Assembly (NCBI GenBank): GCA_951812755.1
Contig: OX638329.1
Coordinates: 915,339 to 979,338, forward strand
Length of the DNA: 64,000 bases
Source of the DNA: an uncultured Latescibacterota bacterium
GTDB lineage: Bacteria > Latescibacterota > UBA2968
Direction of reading: 5' to 3'
Position numbers and translations under genes: made by a program. The first letter of the stretch is position 1. Each line of letters starts with the position of its first letter. The notes under the pieces were generated by a model. That model made no database searches, was not told the DNA's origin, and saw only the letters and a list, made by a program, of their open reading frames with translations. This document shows, in pieces, positions 1 to 10,177 of this stretch.

Positions 1-3000
1 ATGGTGAAGGTCTCGTTCGCTTCGTCTATGTCGTCGTCCTCAATCGTGATGCTGATGGTCTGCGCGTCCGTGCTGTGCGCCGGGAACGTCAGCGTCCCGT
101 TGTCTGCGGTGTAGTCCGATCCTGCGGTCGCGGTTCCATCGCCAGTTGCCCACGTCACGGTCACAGGCTGGGGGGTCGTCGGGCTCAGACTGACCGTGAA
201 CACTATCGTCCCGTCATCCTCGTCCGCACTCGTATCTGCAATCGACAGCGTCGGTGTGTCGTTCTCCACGATCAGCACGCCCACGTCCGCAGCCGTCACG
301 CCGTTCTCACCATAGTCCCCGCCGCTCACTGTATGGGTGATTGTCACCGGGGCATCCTGCACCACGTCTTCGTCCCGCGCCCCGCTGACAGTGACGGTCT
401 GTGCCGTGTTCCAGTTGTCCGCGGTGAAGGTGAGTGTCGTTTTATCTACGGATACGTCCGTGCCCGACGGCACGTTCACCGTCACGGTCACATTTGCGGT
501 CGGTTGCGAGGTCAAAACCACGGTGTAGGGTTTGCTCCTCCCCTCATTCATCCCTATCTTATCCGGTTCCACCGTCACGTTGCGCTCATCGTCGTCGGTG
601 ATCGTTCCGGTGGCCTGAGCGGTCTTCAGCGCCGCGTTCTGCGGGTTGCTCAGGGTCACGGTGAAGGTTTCGTCCACTTCGTCCATCTGGTCGTTGTGCA
701 AATCCACCCGAATGATCTTTTCCGTTTCCCCGCTCTCAAAGGTCAGGCTGCCGCTCTTTGCCACGTAGTCCGCACCCGTGGTCGCGGTGCCGTCCGCGGT
801 GGCGTAGTCAACTGTGACCTCCCCGGAAGACATCCCGGTCAGCGTCACCTTGAACGCGATCTCGTAGTCGTAGGCTTCACTCGCGCTGGCATCGGCGATC
901 GACAGTTTCGGCAGATCGTCGTCGATGATGGTCACGGTCGCCCCGGTCACGGTTAGTCCGGTCACCGTGCCTTCCACCGTCACTGTTTCGTCCAACTCAT
1001 CTGTGTCGTCATTCACCGGCGTCAGCGTCAGGGTCGCGGTGCTGCTCCTGTGCCCCGACGGAATGGTCAGGGTCGCCGTGCCCGCAGTGTAGTCATCGGT
1101 CTCCGTTGCCGTGCCCGCGCTCACCGACAGCACTGCCGTCGTGTCCGCGGCAAGCGTCGCTCCGTCCAGCGTCGCCGTCACCGTGAGATCCGTCGGGCCG
1201 GCCCCTTCGTTCACCTCCTCCGGCGACACCGACAGGGTTATGCCCGTGGACGCGGGGCGATCATTGTCGATCACCAGTACGGTAACGGTGGAGGGATCGC
1301 CGACCCCGTAGGGTGTGACTCTCCCATGCCTGGATTTACCGCTCTGGCTCTGCGCGGATTCAAAAGGGATGATTGAAAATGTCCACACCCGGTCGGGATA
1401 AACGCCACCATCATCTTCAGCAATCGTCCTTTCCACGTCATGAAATGTCAATCCCTCGTCTATGTCCTGGTACCATCGTTCTGCCGGGTGCTCTATTCCA
1501 TTCAGGTTACCTTGCACGGTGAAGTTGACGTTAGTTAAATACCCGGTCGGGCCGCTGCGGTGTATTCTCAGATCGAATTTACCCCCTTCGAGCACGACGG
1601 ATGGAAGCGCCTCGAGCGTCAGCACGGGCGGGCTGTCGTCGTACACGAAAACGGTAGCGCTCACGGGGTTGCCGAGTCGGTAGGTCAAGGGGTCGCGAAC
1701 GATTAGGGTCGCAGTCACGTTGCGCGACGACTGTCTCGCCTGGTCATTGGTGGTCGGAATGGTCACGGTGGTCTGCAACTCGCCCTCTCCGAACCGCGCC
1801 CCGGTGGGCAGTGCGCCAGCGGCGGCGGAGCCGGGATCGCTGACGTTTACGGTCACGTCCAGGGCAGCCGTGGGCCCGTTGGTGCGGGTCAGGGTAAAGA
1901 CCACGTCCTCCCCTTCTACCACGAATTCGGTGTTCCCCGCGATGGTCACCATGGCGAGGTCGTCGTCGTCGGTGACGGCGACCGTGGCGCGGCTGTGGTT
2001 CACCCCATCTACCTCGTAATTCTGGATGACGTAGGTCGCCTCGATCGACCCTGCGGTCAGGTCGTCAACCCCGTTGAGTTGCACGGTCACTGAGCCGCCG
2101 TCGCCGACGACGGCGTTCTTCAGGGTCGGAATGCTCAGGGTTTTGTGGGTCTCCGCGAGGGAGAAGGTCACCGTGGTCGGCGGGGTGCCGCTGATGACGT
2201 TTCCGTCCTGGGTCACCTCGAAGGTCACGGCCGTGGTCTCCTTCGCCAGGTTCTCCGTGTTCCAGATCCGCTCCAGGGTGAATACGGCGGGGTCGCCCTC
2301 CTCCACCGATTCGGCATCCGCCGAGACAAAGACGGTGGGGAAGCGGTTGGCCACCCGGACCGTGGTGGCACTCGGTTCGCCCACTGTGTACCGGGGGGTG
2401 AAACAAGGTTCGGTCTGGCAGTGATAGGGGAGGATTTCGGCGAACGCGTGGCCTCCCGCGGGGCCGACATAGACCCTCTGGCCTGAATCGACTTCAAACT
2501 CCCGTCTTGAGATACCTGGACCAAAAGCATGCCCTGCTGCGCTTATGTGATATGATTGGTTATAGCCGAACTGCACTCGTGGATGATTGAACGTCCGAGA
2601 TGACGCCCAGTTGAAGCGCAACAGAGTGCTCGTATAACCCGTGCGAACAAATGTGTACACGAGCGGATTCCCTTCGATGATATCGATCTCGCTCTGTTCC
2701 ATCGATATCACGGGAATATCGTCGTCTTCGACCAGAACGTGGGCCCGGGCGTCGCCGCTGATGCGGTACGTGGGGTAGCCTTTCAGTTCCGCGTAGATCT
2801 GGCCGTTTCCTTCGTTGATCTCGTCGGCTTGCGTCGTCAGGGTCAGGTCGGTGCTGGCATCCCCCGCGCCGAATTCGACCCAGAAGACCGTTCCCATCTT
2901 GTCCTCGGTCTCGGAGGTGGCGATCTTGGTGTGCCCGCCCAGGCCCACGATTACCCGCAGCGGGTTCGCGGTGCTGCCGGTTCGGGTCAGGGTGAAGACC

Positions 3001-6000
3001 GCGTCATCCCCTTCGGTGACCGTCGCTTTTTTGGGGGTGATGGACACGGCCTGCGCCTCGTCGGTCACCACGATGGTGGCGCTGGCGGGATCGCTGACCG
3101 TATATCCCGTTCCGGCGACGACCGTGGCCGCCGCCGAGCCGTTGACATCCGTGGCGGTGACGCTGGTGGGAAAACGCAGCGTGGTCGAAGTCGCCCCGGC
3201 ATCGAAGGTGGCCGTGCTCACGGGTGACGCGCCCGACAGGGACGGGCCTGTCAGAGTCACCTGTACGTTCACGGTCAGGGACCCTCTCGTGTTGTCCTCG
3301 TAACTCTGTAGTCCAAGGATCGTATAGCGCTTGAGGGTGAAGACGGCGTCGTTCCCCTCCGTCACTGTTGCCGATTCCGCCTCGAGGCTCACGGCTTGCT
3401 GCAGGTCGTCGTCGGTCACACTTACGCTGGCGCTGGCGGGACTGCCGACCGTATATCCCGTTCCGGCGACGACCGTGGCCGTGACCGGGCCGTCGGCTTC
3501 GTGGAAATCGTCGTCATTCAGGGGCACCGTCAGGGTGGTCGTGAGGTCTCCCGACGCAAAGGTGGCCGTGGTGCGCCCCGGAGAGAGGAGAAAGGCGCCG
3601 GTCTCGGTCATATCGACCTGCACCTGCATCTGCCCGGTATCGCTGGTGCGGGTGAGGGTGAAGGCCGCGTCCCCGCTCTCGGGGACCGACGTGGCCGCCG
3701 CGGCGATGGTGACCGCGGGTGGGTCGTTGTCCTTGATGAGGAAGGCGATCGCGTCTCTCCGCCAGTCGGTCCGGTACGCGTGGCCGGCATTTTCAGGGCG
3801 TTCAATGCTCGCGCTGATTTTTATATTCGGTTCATCGAGATCGTCGTCGTCCGTGGGCACGGTAAGGGTGACCGTGGCGTCCCCCGCCGGGAAGGTCGCG
3901 CTCGTCGGCCGCGAAGCGGAAATGTGGGTCGAATACTGATCGGAGAGGCTGGGGTCGATGGTGATGCTCCATACCAGGGGCACTGTCAGCGCATCGACGA
4001 TGTAGCCCACGCGCATCACGGTGAATTCGATGTTTTCCCCTTCGAACAACTCGTGCGGCGGGCCGGTATGCGTCCAATCGACGATGGTGATCAGCTGCTT
4101 TTCGTTGTCGCGCACGGCAATGCGGGCTTCGCCGGCTCCCGTCGCGATTGTGTAGGCATCCGCCTTCACCGGGATCGTCGCGATCACTGCCCCGGTGTTT
4201 TCGGACTCGTCGTCGTCGTCCGTGGACACGGTAAGGGTGGCTGTGGTAGATATCGCTTCGAAGGTTACTTCGCTCGGCGGTGTTCCGTCGATGAAGTCGC
4301 CATCGTCGGTCACCGCTACGTTCACCGTCATCGCCGTCCCGACGGTGGTGCGGGTGAGGGTGAAGACGGCGTCGCCGCCCTCGGTGATCTGTGTCGCGTT
4401 CGCGGTAATGCTGAGCTGTGGCGGGTCGCTGGCCGCGATTGTGCCAGTGGCGGTCAGGGTCTCCCCATTGCCCCTGAGTACGGCGTTTTGCGGGTTGCTC
4501 AGGGTGAAGGTGAAGGTCTCACCAGGCTCGTACAGGACATCGTCCGCCACGGGCACCCGGACCTGCTTTATTGTCTGCGACGATTGTATATCCTCCGGCG
4601 CAAAGGTCACCGTGGCGCTCGCCGACGTATAGTCGTCGTCCGCAGTCGCCGTGCCGTCCGCGGTCTGGTAATCCACCGTCGCCGCGCGCGCGATGCCGTT
4701 GGTGGGGGGGGTCATGGACAGTCTCACCGCGAACTGGATGTGGCCATTCTCTTCGGTCCCGGTCGCATCCAGGACGCTCAGCACCGGGATTTGTTCGTCG
4801 TCGAGGACCGTCACCGTGGCGGTTGCCGGATCGCCGAGCAGGTACCCGTCACTCGCGGTGATCTCCACGGTCACCGGGTGGTCGTCCTTGTAGATCAGGT
4901 CGCCTTTCGTGTTCACCGTCAGGGTGGCCGTGGCGCCAGCCTCGCCAAAGGCGACCTGCGACGGTGCGGTGCCGCTGATGGTGGCGCCCTCGTCGGTTGC
5001 GGTCAGAGCGACGGTCAACGCCGGCAGGCCTTCATCGAAGCAGGTTGGACCAGGGGGGTTGACAACTATGGGAGTGAGGTAGCGGCAGCGGGTGAAGGTG
5101 AAGGCGATCGGTGAACCTTCTCTTACCGACGCAGGAGCGTTGGAGATGAACACGGTCTGGGGAGAAGCATCGCGCACCGCCATATCGGCGTTGCGTCTGT
5201 CTTTGTCGATCATGTAGCTGCGGCTGCTGAGGATCCGCACCGTCAGGTATCCTTCGGAATTCGGGTCTTCGTCGTCGTAGGTCGGAACGCGCACCTCGGC
5301 GGTGGATTCGCCCACGGCGAGGGCCACCGTTCTGTGTTCATTGTAGGGGAGGTCCACGTACACAAGCACGTTCAGTGGGGTGTCGGTGCGGTCGCGTCTC
5401 AGGGTGAATATCGCGTCGTTTCCTTCCCAGACCACGTCTTCGCCGCGCCATCCCTCGGGATCATAACCGGACGCCTCGATCGACACCACTGCCTGGTCGT
5501 TGTCGATAATGGTGGTCGTGGCGCTGGCCGGATCGCCGGCCGTGTAGTCCGCATCCTCGGCAACGCTCACCGTCAGCGTGACCGAGCCGTTGTCTTCGGT
5601 GACCGCGTCGTCTTCGAGTCGCAGCGTGACATCGGCGGTGAGATCCCCTTTCGCGAACGTCACCTCGGTCGGCAGTGTTCCCCTAAGAAATCTGCCCTCA
5701 ATGGCCACGCTGATCTTCGCGGTGAATGCGACCCTGCTCTCCTGGCGGGTCAGGGTGAAGACCACGGTGCCGTCGCCTTCGGAGCGCGTTTCGTCCCTGG
5801 CCGCGACGGTCACTTCCTCCAGGTCGTCGTTGACGATGGAGACCGTAGCGTTGGAAGCGGCCGCCCCGGCGACATAGGAGGCCCCGGATGGGGGTTCTAT
5901 CGCGACCTCGAGATGGTCCCCCTTTTCGTATTTGTCGTCACTGGTGACGGTGACAGTCAGGGTGGCCGTGGAGGATCCTGCTGCGAAGGTGACCGTCCGG

Positions 6001-8603
6001 TATGCACTGGTCGGATTGTTGAATGGCACGGCATCGGGATGCTGCGGCTCATGGGTGTACACCCGCACGTCCAGCGCTTGACGGTTGTCGCCGGTACGGA
6101 TCAGGGTGAATGTCGCATCTCCGCCTTCGGCCACGCTCTCCTGGTCCTCGGTAATGACCACCAGCGTCGGGTCGTCGTCGATTACCGTCACCGTGGCGGC
6201 AGAACTGCCGTGGACCTGGAACGATTCGTCCGCCGTGATGGTCGCCGTGACCGATCCGTTGTTTTCGGTGACCTCGTCGTCGTCGATCGGCACCCGGATG
6301 AGCTTCGAGAACTGGTTCTTCTCCAGGACCACCTGCACGGTGGTGATGTCGCCGTCGATGAAGCTGCCGGTCTGGATCACCGACGCACTGACCTCCACTC
6401 TCACCCCGGTGTAGTTGATCACCTTGCCATCCGAGGTGCGCACGTACACCCTGCGCACCTTGAATTCTGCATAGCCGTCGCCTTCCGACACTGTCGCTTC
6501 GACCGGCGCAATATCCACCGTGACGGGGTCGTCATCGACGATTCTGATTGCAGCACCCGAGGCGGAAATCCTGTAGGTATCGGTGTCCCACGGGGATACA
6601 AACTCCGCGACGGCGAAGGGGGTGTAGCGGTACCTCGGTGACGTCAAGTCGTCTTCGGGAGATGTCGGCCAGTCATCCGGCGACGCCCATTCGTTTTGCG
6701 CGATGGCAACCGTCACCGCCACTTCCGCGCTGCCCGCGGGAATCGTGTGGTCTGCGTGGTTGACCTCGCCGTGTGCCAATATGCCCAAGGGGAAATAACC
6801 TGTGAACAATTTCACGGTAATCGGGTCGGTGGTGCTCCCTTTTCGGCGCAGCTTGAAACTGGCCGTGTCTCCCTCCGGCACGGTTTCAGAGTCGGCCACG
6901 ATGCTCAGCACGGGCAGGTCGTCGTCGAGCACGGTCGTCTTCGCGTTGCCGGGCGAGCTGATCGTATATCCTTCACTCTCGGCGATGGTCGCGGTCACCG
7001 AGCCGTGGGCTTCACCCGCGTTGTCATCTACCGTGCGCACGGTCAGGGTGGTCGTGGAGGACTGGGTCGCAAAGGTCACCTCGCTCGGCGGCGTTCCGTT
7101 GATGAAGTCGCCTTTGTCGGTCACCGTCACGTTTACGGTCAGCGTCGCCCCGAACGTGGTGCGGGTCAGGGTGAACGTCGCATCTTTGCCCTCGGCCACG
7201 CTCTCCTTATCCGCGGCAATGCTCACTTCGGGGCGCGGATCATTGTTGGTTATGGTCGTCTTGAGGCTGGAAGGGCTTCCGGCCGTGCATCCCGAACACG
7301 CACTGATGGTTGCGGTCACGGAGCCATCGGTCTGGTATAAGTGGTTGTCCCCCGTCGTTACACTGAGGGTTTTTTCGTCTATTAAACCCCGGTTGAAGGT
7401 CACCGTTTCCTGGGTAGGCTGGGTGAGAGTGAAGTATTCTCCTTTCAGAGTCCAGTCAATCGTCACGGTTATGTCGGTGCGGTCGCCGGTCCGTACCACC
7501 TTGTACTTGACAAGCGTGCCCTCAGGCACGGATGCTCCCTGTCCCTCGGTTCTCTCCAGATGCACCTGCGGGTTCTGTGTCTGTTGCTGTGTGACAAACG
7601 CTGTGACGGTGTAGGTTAATGAAGCTGTATTGGGATTGTTTGCCGCATCGGTGGCAACGCCCGCAGGCACACTGAGGGAGACCTGACCCGTGTTAGCAGG
7701 TGTAATCGTGGCGGTGTAGGTGGTGTTGTCTGTGGTATTCCACGAGGTGATGGACGCATTCGCACTGCCGGAGATGGAGACATCGGACTGCACAAAATCG
7801 GACACGGCTTCGGTGAAGGTGATGGTCACAGAAAACGCACTCGTCTGATCGTCCGATGGTCCGGAAATGCTCACATCCGGGGGATCTGTATCTGCAGGGG
7901 GTGGTGGATCCTGAGGTGGCGGATCCGGTATGGTAATATCGATGTTGGTCAGATTCGGAAGACTCGAAAGCAGATGCGCATTCGCAAGCGCATTCCCCGC
8001 AAGACGCAACGTCACAAGATTGACCAGCGTTGTCAGCGGCGAGACATCGGTAATTTGATTGTCGTTCAGGAATAACTCGGTCAGATTCGTCAAGCCAGAA
8101 AGAGTGCTGAGGCTCGTAATATCGTTGTCCTGGAGCCGCAGCTTTGTCAGTGATGTCAACCCGGAGAGCGGACTGAGGTTCGAGATCTGATTGTGCGCCA
8201 GCCTCGCAATGGTCATGTTGGTGGCGTGCTGGATGCCCGTGATGTTGCTTATGCCTCTGGCAGCGGCGCGCAGTTCGGTGAGATCTGACATTTTCGCCTG
8301 TGTGAGGGCTTCGCCATCCGCGAGTCCAAGCGAAGCGCGCACAGCGGTGCGCAGATTCTCATCAGGCATCCAGGTTGAGACATCCGGATCTTGTGCGTGT
8401 GCGCTGTGGGGGATCCAGCAGCCAAGCGCAAGTAAAATCAAAAAAACGAATGTAAAACCGCCGATGTCCGCAAACTTAGTGTCGCGGCGGTAGCTTTTTG
8501 CGCGAAATCGGAAGGGTGGGATAGAGTCGCAGGCGTTTGATCTTTTCAGACACAACCCAACAAATTTCTTGACAATAGTATTACAAGTTTTATTATTTCT
8601 CAC
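1..8603 (-). CDS. Giant secreted LRR / Calx-beta repeat surface protein (3' end outside window)
   Basis: The minus-strand frame is open without a stop from about 8650 to base 1, so at least 2,860 residues are encoded and the C-terminus lies beyond the window. After a hydrophobic signal segment ending near HSAHAQD (about 8395) there are leucine-rich repeats (for example LTKLRLQDNDITSLSTL and LTELFLNDNQITDVSPL, about 8240-7950) and a proline-rich linker (PDPPPQDPPPPADTDPPD). About twenty units of 105-120 residues follow, with Calx-beta features: TVTRT-like strands and an acidic DDD turn before TVTI, seen as cgtcgtc clusters every 330-360 bp. Calx-beta arrays bind Ca2+ and build extended adhesins; an adhesive or matrix role is inferred. 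No ATG lies in frame before the signal peptide. GTG at 8603 is used here; TTG at 8555 is the alternative. A strong AAAGGAGG at 8656-8649 precedes an in-frame ATT (8642-8640). Confidence 0.85.
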   Translation of the reverse strand, partial: MRNNKTCNTIVKKFVGLCLKRSNACDSIPPFRFRAKSYRRDTKFADIGGFTFVFLILLALGCWIPHSAHAQDPDVSTWMPDENLRTAVRASLGLADGEALTQAKMSDLTELRAAARGISNITGIQHATNMTIARLAHNQISNLSPLSGLTSLTKLRLQDNDITSLSTLSGLTNLTELFLNDNQITDVSPLTTLVNLVTLRLAGNALANAHLLSSLPNLTNIDITIPDPPPQDPPPPADTDPPDVSISGPSDDQTSAFSVTITFTEAVSDFVQSDVSISGSANASITSWNTTDNTTYTATITPANTGQVSLSVPAGVATDAANNPNTASLTYTVTAFVTQQQTQNPQVHLERTEGQGASVPEGTLVKYKVVRTGDRTDITVTIDWTLKGEYFTLTQPTQETVTFNRGLIDEKTLSVTTGDNHLYQTDGSVTATISACSGCTAGSPSSLKTTITNNDPRPEVSIAADKESVAEGKDATFTLTRTTFGATLTVNVTVTDKGDFINGTPPSEVTFATQSSTTTLTVRTVDDNAGEAHGSVTATIAESEGYTISSPGNAKTTVLDDDLPVLSIVADSETVPEGDTASFKLRRKGSTTDPITVKLFTGYFPLGILAHGEVNHADHTIPAGSAEVAVTVAIAQNEWASPDDWPTSPEDDLTSPRYRYTPFAVAEFVSPWDTDTYRISASGAAIRIVDDDPVTVDIAPVEATVSEGDGYAEFKVRRVYVRTSDGKVINYTGVRVEVSASVIQTGSFIDGDITTVQVVLEKNQFSKLIRVPIDDDEVTENNGSVTATITADESFQVHGSSAATVTVIDDDPTLVVITEDQESVAEGGDATFTLIRTGDNRQALDVRVYTHEPQHPDAVPFNNPTSAYRTVTFAAGSSTATLTVTVTSDDKYEKGDHLEVAIEPPSGASYVAGAAASNATVSIVNDDLEEVTVAARDETRSEGDGTVVFTLTRQESRVAFTAKISVAIEGRFLRGTLPTEVTFAKGDLTADVTLRLEDDAVTEDNGSVTLTVSVAEDADYTAGDPASATTTIIDNDQAVVSIEASGYDPEGWRGEDVVWEGNDAIFTLRRDRTDTPLNVLVYVDLPYNEHRTVALAVGESTAEVRVPTYDDEDPNSEGYLTVRILSSRSYMIDKDRRNADMAVRDASPQTVFISNAPASVREGSPIAFTFTRCRYLTPIVVNPPGPTCFDEGLPALTVALTATDEGATISGTAPSQVAFGEAGATATLTVNTKGDLIYKDDHPVTVEITASDGYLLGDPATATVTVLDDEQIPVLSVLDATGTEENGHIQFAVRLSMTPPTNGIARAATVDYQTADGTATADDDYTSASATVTFAPEDIQSSQTIKQVRVPVADDVLYEPGETFTFTLSNPQNAVLRGNGETLTATGTIAASDPPQLSITANATQITEGGDAVFTLTRTTVGTAMTVNVAVTDDGDFIDGTPPSEVTFEAISTTATLTVSTDDDDESENTGAVIATIPVKADAYTIATGAGEARIAVRDNEKQLITIVDWTHTGPPHELFEGENIEFTVMRVGYIVDALTVPLVWSITIDPSLSDQYSTHISASRPTSATFPAGDATVTLTVPTDDDDLDEPNIKISASIERPENAGHAYRTDWRRDAIAFLIKDNDPPAVTIAAAATSVPESGDAAFTLTRTSDTGQMQVQVDMTETGAFLLSPGRTTATFASGDLTTTLTVPLNDDDFHEADGPVTATVVAGTGYTVGSPASASVSVTDDDLQQAVSLEAESATVTEGNDAVFTLKRYTILGLQSYEDNTRGSLTVNVQVTLTGPSLSGASPVSTATFDAGATSTTLRFPTSVTATDVNGSAAATVVAGTGYTVSDPASATIVVTDEAQAVSITPKKATVTEGDDAVFTLTRTGSTANPLRVIVGLGGHTKIATSETEDKMGTVFWVEFGAGDASTDLTLTTQADEINEGNGQIYAELKGYPTYRISGDARAHVLVEDDDIPVISMEQSEIDIIEGNPLVYTFVRTGYTSTLLRFNWASSRTFNHPRVQFGYNQSYHISAAGHAFGPGISRREFEVDSGQRVYVGPAGGHAFAEILPYHCQTEPCFTPRYTVGEPSATTVRVANRFPTVFVSADAESVEEGDPAVFTLERIWNTENLAKETTAVTFEVTQDGNVISGTPPTTVTFSLAETHKTLSIPTLKNAVVGDGGSVTVQLNGVDDLTAGSIEATYVIQNYEVDGVNHSRATVAVTDDDDLAMVTIAGNTEFVVEGEDVVFTLTRTNGPTAALDVTVNVSDPGSAAAGALPTGARFGEGELQTTVTIPTTNDQARQSSRNVTATLIVRDPLTYRLGNPVSATVFVYDDSPPVLTLEALPSVVLEGGKFDLRIHRSGPTGYLTNVNFTVQGNLNGIEHPAERWYQDIDEGLTFHDVERTIAEDDGGVYPDRVWTFSIIPFESAQSQSGKSRHGRVTPYGVGDPSTVTVLVIDNDRPASTGITLSVSPEEVNEGAGPTDLTVTATLDGATLAADTTAVLSVSAGTATETDDYTAGTATLTIPSGHRSSTATLTLTPVNDDTDELDETVTVEGTVTGLTVTGATVTIIDDDLPKLSIADASASEAYDYEIAFKVTLTGMSSGEVTVDYATADGTATTGADYVAKSGSLTFESGETEKIIRVDLHNDQMDEVDETFTVTLSNPQNAALKTAQATGTITDDDERNVTVEPDKIGMNEGRSKPYTVVLTSQPTANVTVTVNVPSGTDVSVDKTTLTFTADNWNTAQTVTVSGARDEDVVQDAPVTITHTVSGGDYGENGVTAADVGVLIVENDTPTLSIADTSADEDDGTIVFTVSLSPTTPQPVTVTWATGDGTATAGSDYTADNGTLTFPAHSTDAQTISITIEDDDIDEANETFT

Positions 8604-8839
8604 ATAGACGAGGATATTTCGTATAACATATTGAATTAAAATGGATTGCCTCCTTTCCTTGCCGGTGTGACCCATTGGTATCGAGAGGAGCAAAGGTGGG
8701 TGTGTAGTTGCCTCTACGCACCCACCGCCTTAAATCACCGATAACGGACTGCCCCTCTCGACACAAAAATAATTACCCGATTTCCTTTTTAGCATATATT
8801 TTGGCTATTGTATTCGGCAAATCCTCCCATTATTTTTAG

Positions 8840-9075
8840 AACGTCATGTGTGACTTCAAGATCAGTGGTCAAATGAGCCCTGTCATTCTGAGCCTTTCGG
8901 CTTCGCTCAAGATAAACTCCGCGTAGCGGAGTCGAAGAATCTGCTGCCTCAACAGTCTGTATGGGTAACAGATGCTTCGTCAGCCTATCGGGTGTTGGGC
9001 GCAGAAGATTCATTGCGCCCGCCTCAGCATGACAGGGTGTAGTAGCACATTTATTTTAAAGTCACACATCACGTT
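8840..9075. repeat. MITE-like element, family A copy 1
   Basis: The left end AACGTCATGTGTGACTT and the right end, read inverted, AACGTGATGTGTGACTT form terminal inverted repeats of about 17 bp. The flanks repeat ATTTTTAG(AA) on both sides, a target-site duplication of 8-10 bp. No transposase is encoded. Inside is the common CTGTCATTCTGAGC...TCGAAGAATC stem-loop sequence. A second, interrupted copy lies at 24612-24955. The rest of 8604-9213 is AT-rich and holds no gene I can support. Confidence 0.8.
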
Positions 9076-9213
9076 ATTTTTAGAATTTCACATCGGTTTA
9101 TACACACGTTTTCAGAATATACCGAATACTATTATTAAGGTCAATGCCTCTTTAAACGTACATTTATTTTTTTTTAAAAATTACATCTCAGACAGTTTTC
9201 ACCTTTCTTTTTT

Positions 9214-10008
9214 ATGTTCGTTACAGCCCATAAACATTTTAAGACGATTGTCATGGTTGCCACCCGATCCCTGGATGACAAGGGGTGGGTTCTTGTCGGT
9301 GGCTCTGGTTTGCGCCTGTTGCGTGTGGTGTTTCTGCTTTCTCTGTGGCGGATGTTGTTGCCCGAGACAGGGGAGGTTTCCGGTATGACGCGCAGTGCGG
9401 TGCTTACCTATACGCTGATTGCAGAGGTTTTTGCCGGGCAGATTTCTGTGCGTACAGGTCTGGATGGGGCGCTCTGGCGCGGGGATATTGCCAATCGCTT
9501 TTTGCGTCCGGTGGGTATTTACGGTCAGTTTATTGCGGAGATGTTGGGCGCGGGTTTGCCCAATCTGATTTTGTTTTCACTGCCGCTTTTTTGTCTGGCG
9601 CCGCTTATGGGGGTTGATCCTCTGCCGGAGAGCGCGTCTGCGGGCGTTTTGTTTTTGTGTAGTTTGATGCTGGGCATTGCCATTGGCGCGGCGTTTGATT
9701 TCATTTTTGCGAGTTTTATGGTTTTGCTGGAGCAACATGTCTATGCTTTGACGCAGATTCGAGATGCGGTCAGTGTTTTGTTGTCGGGCGCGATTATCCC
9801 GCTCGCGCTGATGCCCTGGGGTATTGGGGATGTGCTGACGTTTTTGCCTTTTGCATCGCTGGCTTCTGCGCCGTTGCGCATTTATACCGGGACGGGGGAT
9901 CCCGTTTTTCTCATTGGTCTTCAAGTTTTCTGGGCTGTTGTTCTGTGGCCCGTCGCGCACTGGCTCTGGAATGCCAATCGCGAGCGCCTGGTTTCGCACG
10001 GGGGATGA
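9214..10008 (+). CDS. ABC-2 type transporter permease (first of pair)
   Basis: 264 residues with about six hydrophobic segments, an ABC-2-type integral membrane protein (the uncharacterised COG4587/COG3694 permease type). It would pair with the permease at 10178 and the ATPase at 10962 to form an exporter in the cytoplasmic membrane. The three genes lie in order on one strand, although a 170-bp repeat-bearing gap separates this one from the second permease. Typical features are the long loop after the first membrane segment (SVRTGLDGALWRGDIANRFLRPV) and the C-terminal membrane helix followed by basic NANRERLVSHGG. The start is weakly defined: ATG 9214 lacks a clear Shine-Dalgarno and ATG 9253 is possible. 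The substrate is unknown. Confidence 0.75.
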   Translation: MFVTAHKHFKTIVMVATRSLDDKGWVLVGGSGLRLLRVVFLLSLWRMLLPETGEVSGMTRSAVLTYTLIAEVFAGQISVRTGLDGALWRGDIANRFLRPVGIYGQFIAEMLGAGLPNLILFSLPLFCLAPLMGVDPLPESASAGVLFLCSLMLGIAIGAAFDFIFASFMVLLEQHVYALTQIRDAVSVLLSGAIIPLALMPWGIGDVLTFLPFASLASAPLRIYTGTGDPVFLIGLQVFWAVVLWPVAHWLWNANRERLVSHGG

Positions 10009-10012
10009 AAGA

Positions 10013-10040
10013 GAATTAAGAATTAAGAATTAAAAATTAA
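10013..10040. repeat. GAATTAA heptamer tandem repeat
   Basis: Three perfect GAATTAA units and one AAATTAA lie directly behind the permease gene. Similar GAATTA(A/G) runs occur at 38415-38442 and 43721-43753, always in intergenic space. Confidence 0.8.
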
Positions 10041-10104
10041 CAGGATAGACAGCACAACGAAGTAATCCAGTGGTTTTTGTAGGGGCGGGTCCCTGTGCCC
10101 GCCC

Positions 10105-10170
10105 GTCATCGCGGCATGGTGTAAGCATGTCCCGTAAGGGTGTAATACGGGGCCGCGATCCAGGAGGTTT
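10105..10170. repeat. REP-like palindrome, family C, with internal insert
   Basis: GTCATCGCGGCATG ... CCGCGATCCAGGAGGTTT is the family C palindrome (GCGGC/GCCGC arms). Here the loop is enlarged by about 25 bp. Its conserved tail, normally CCAGAAGGTTT, reads CCAGGAGGTTT and sits 6-7 bases before the GTG start of the next gene, so it serves as that gene's ribosome-binding site. It is preceded by a GGGCGGGTCCCTGTGCCCGCCC stem-loop. Confidence 0.7.
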
Positions 10171-10177
10171 AATTTTT

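Noticed and set aside
75-7614. Many plus-strand open frames of 60-570 codons across the first 8 kb
   Set aside because: They are antisense shadows of the giant Calx-beta gene, whose minus-strand frame is uninterrupted and has signal peptide, LRR and repeat structure.
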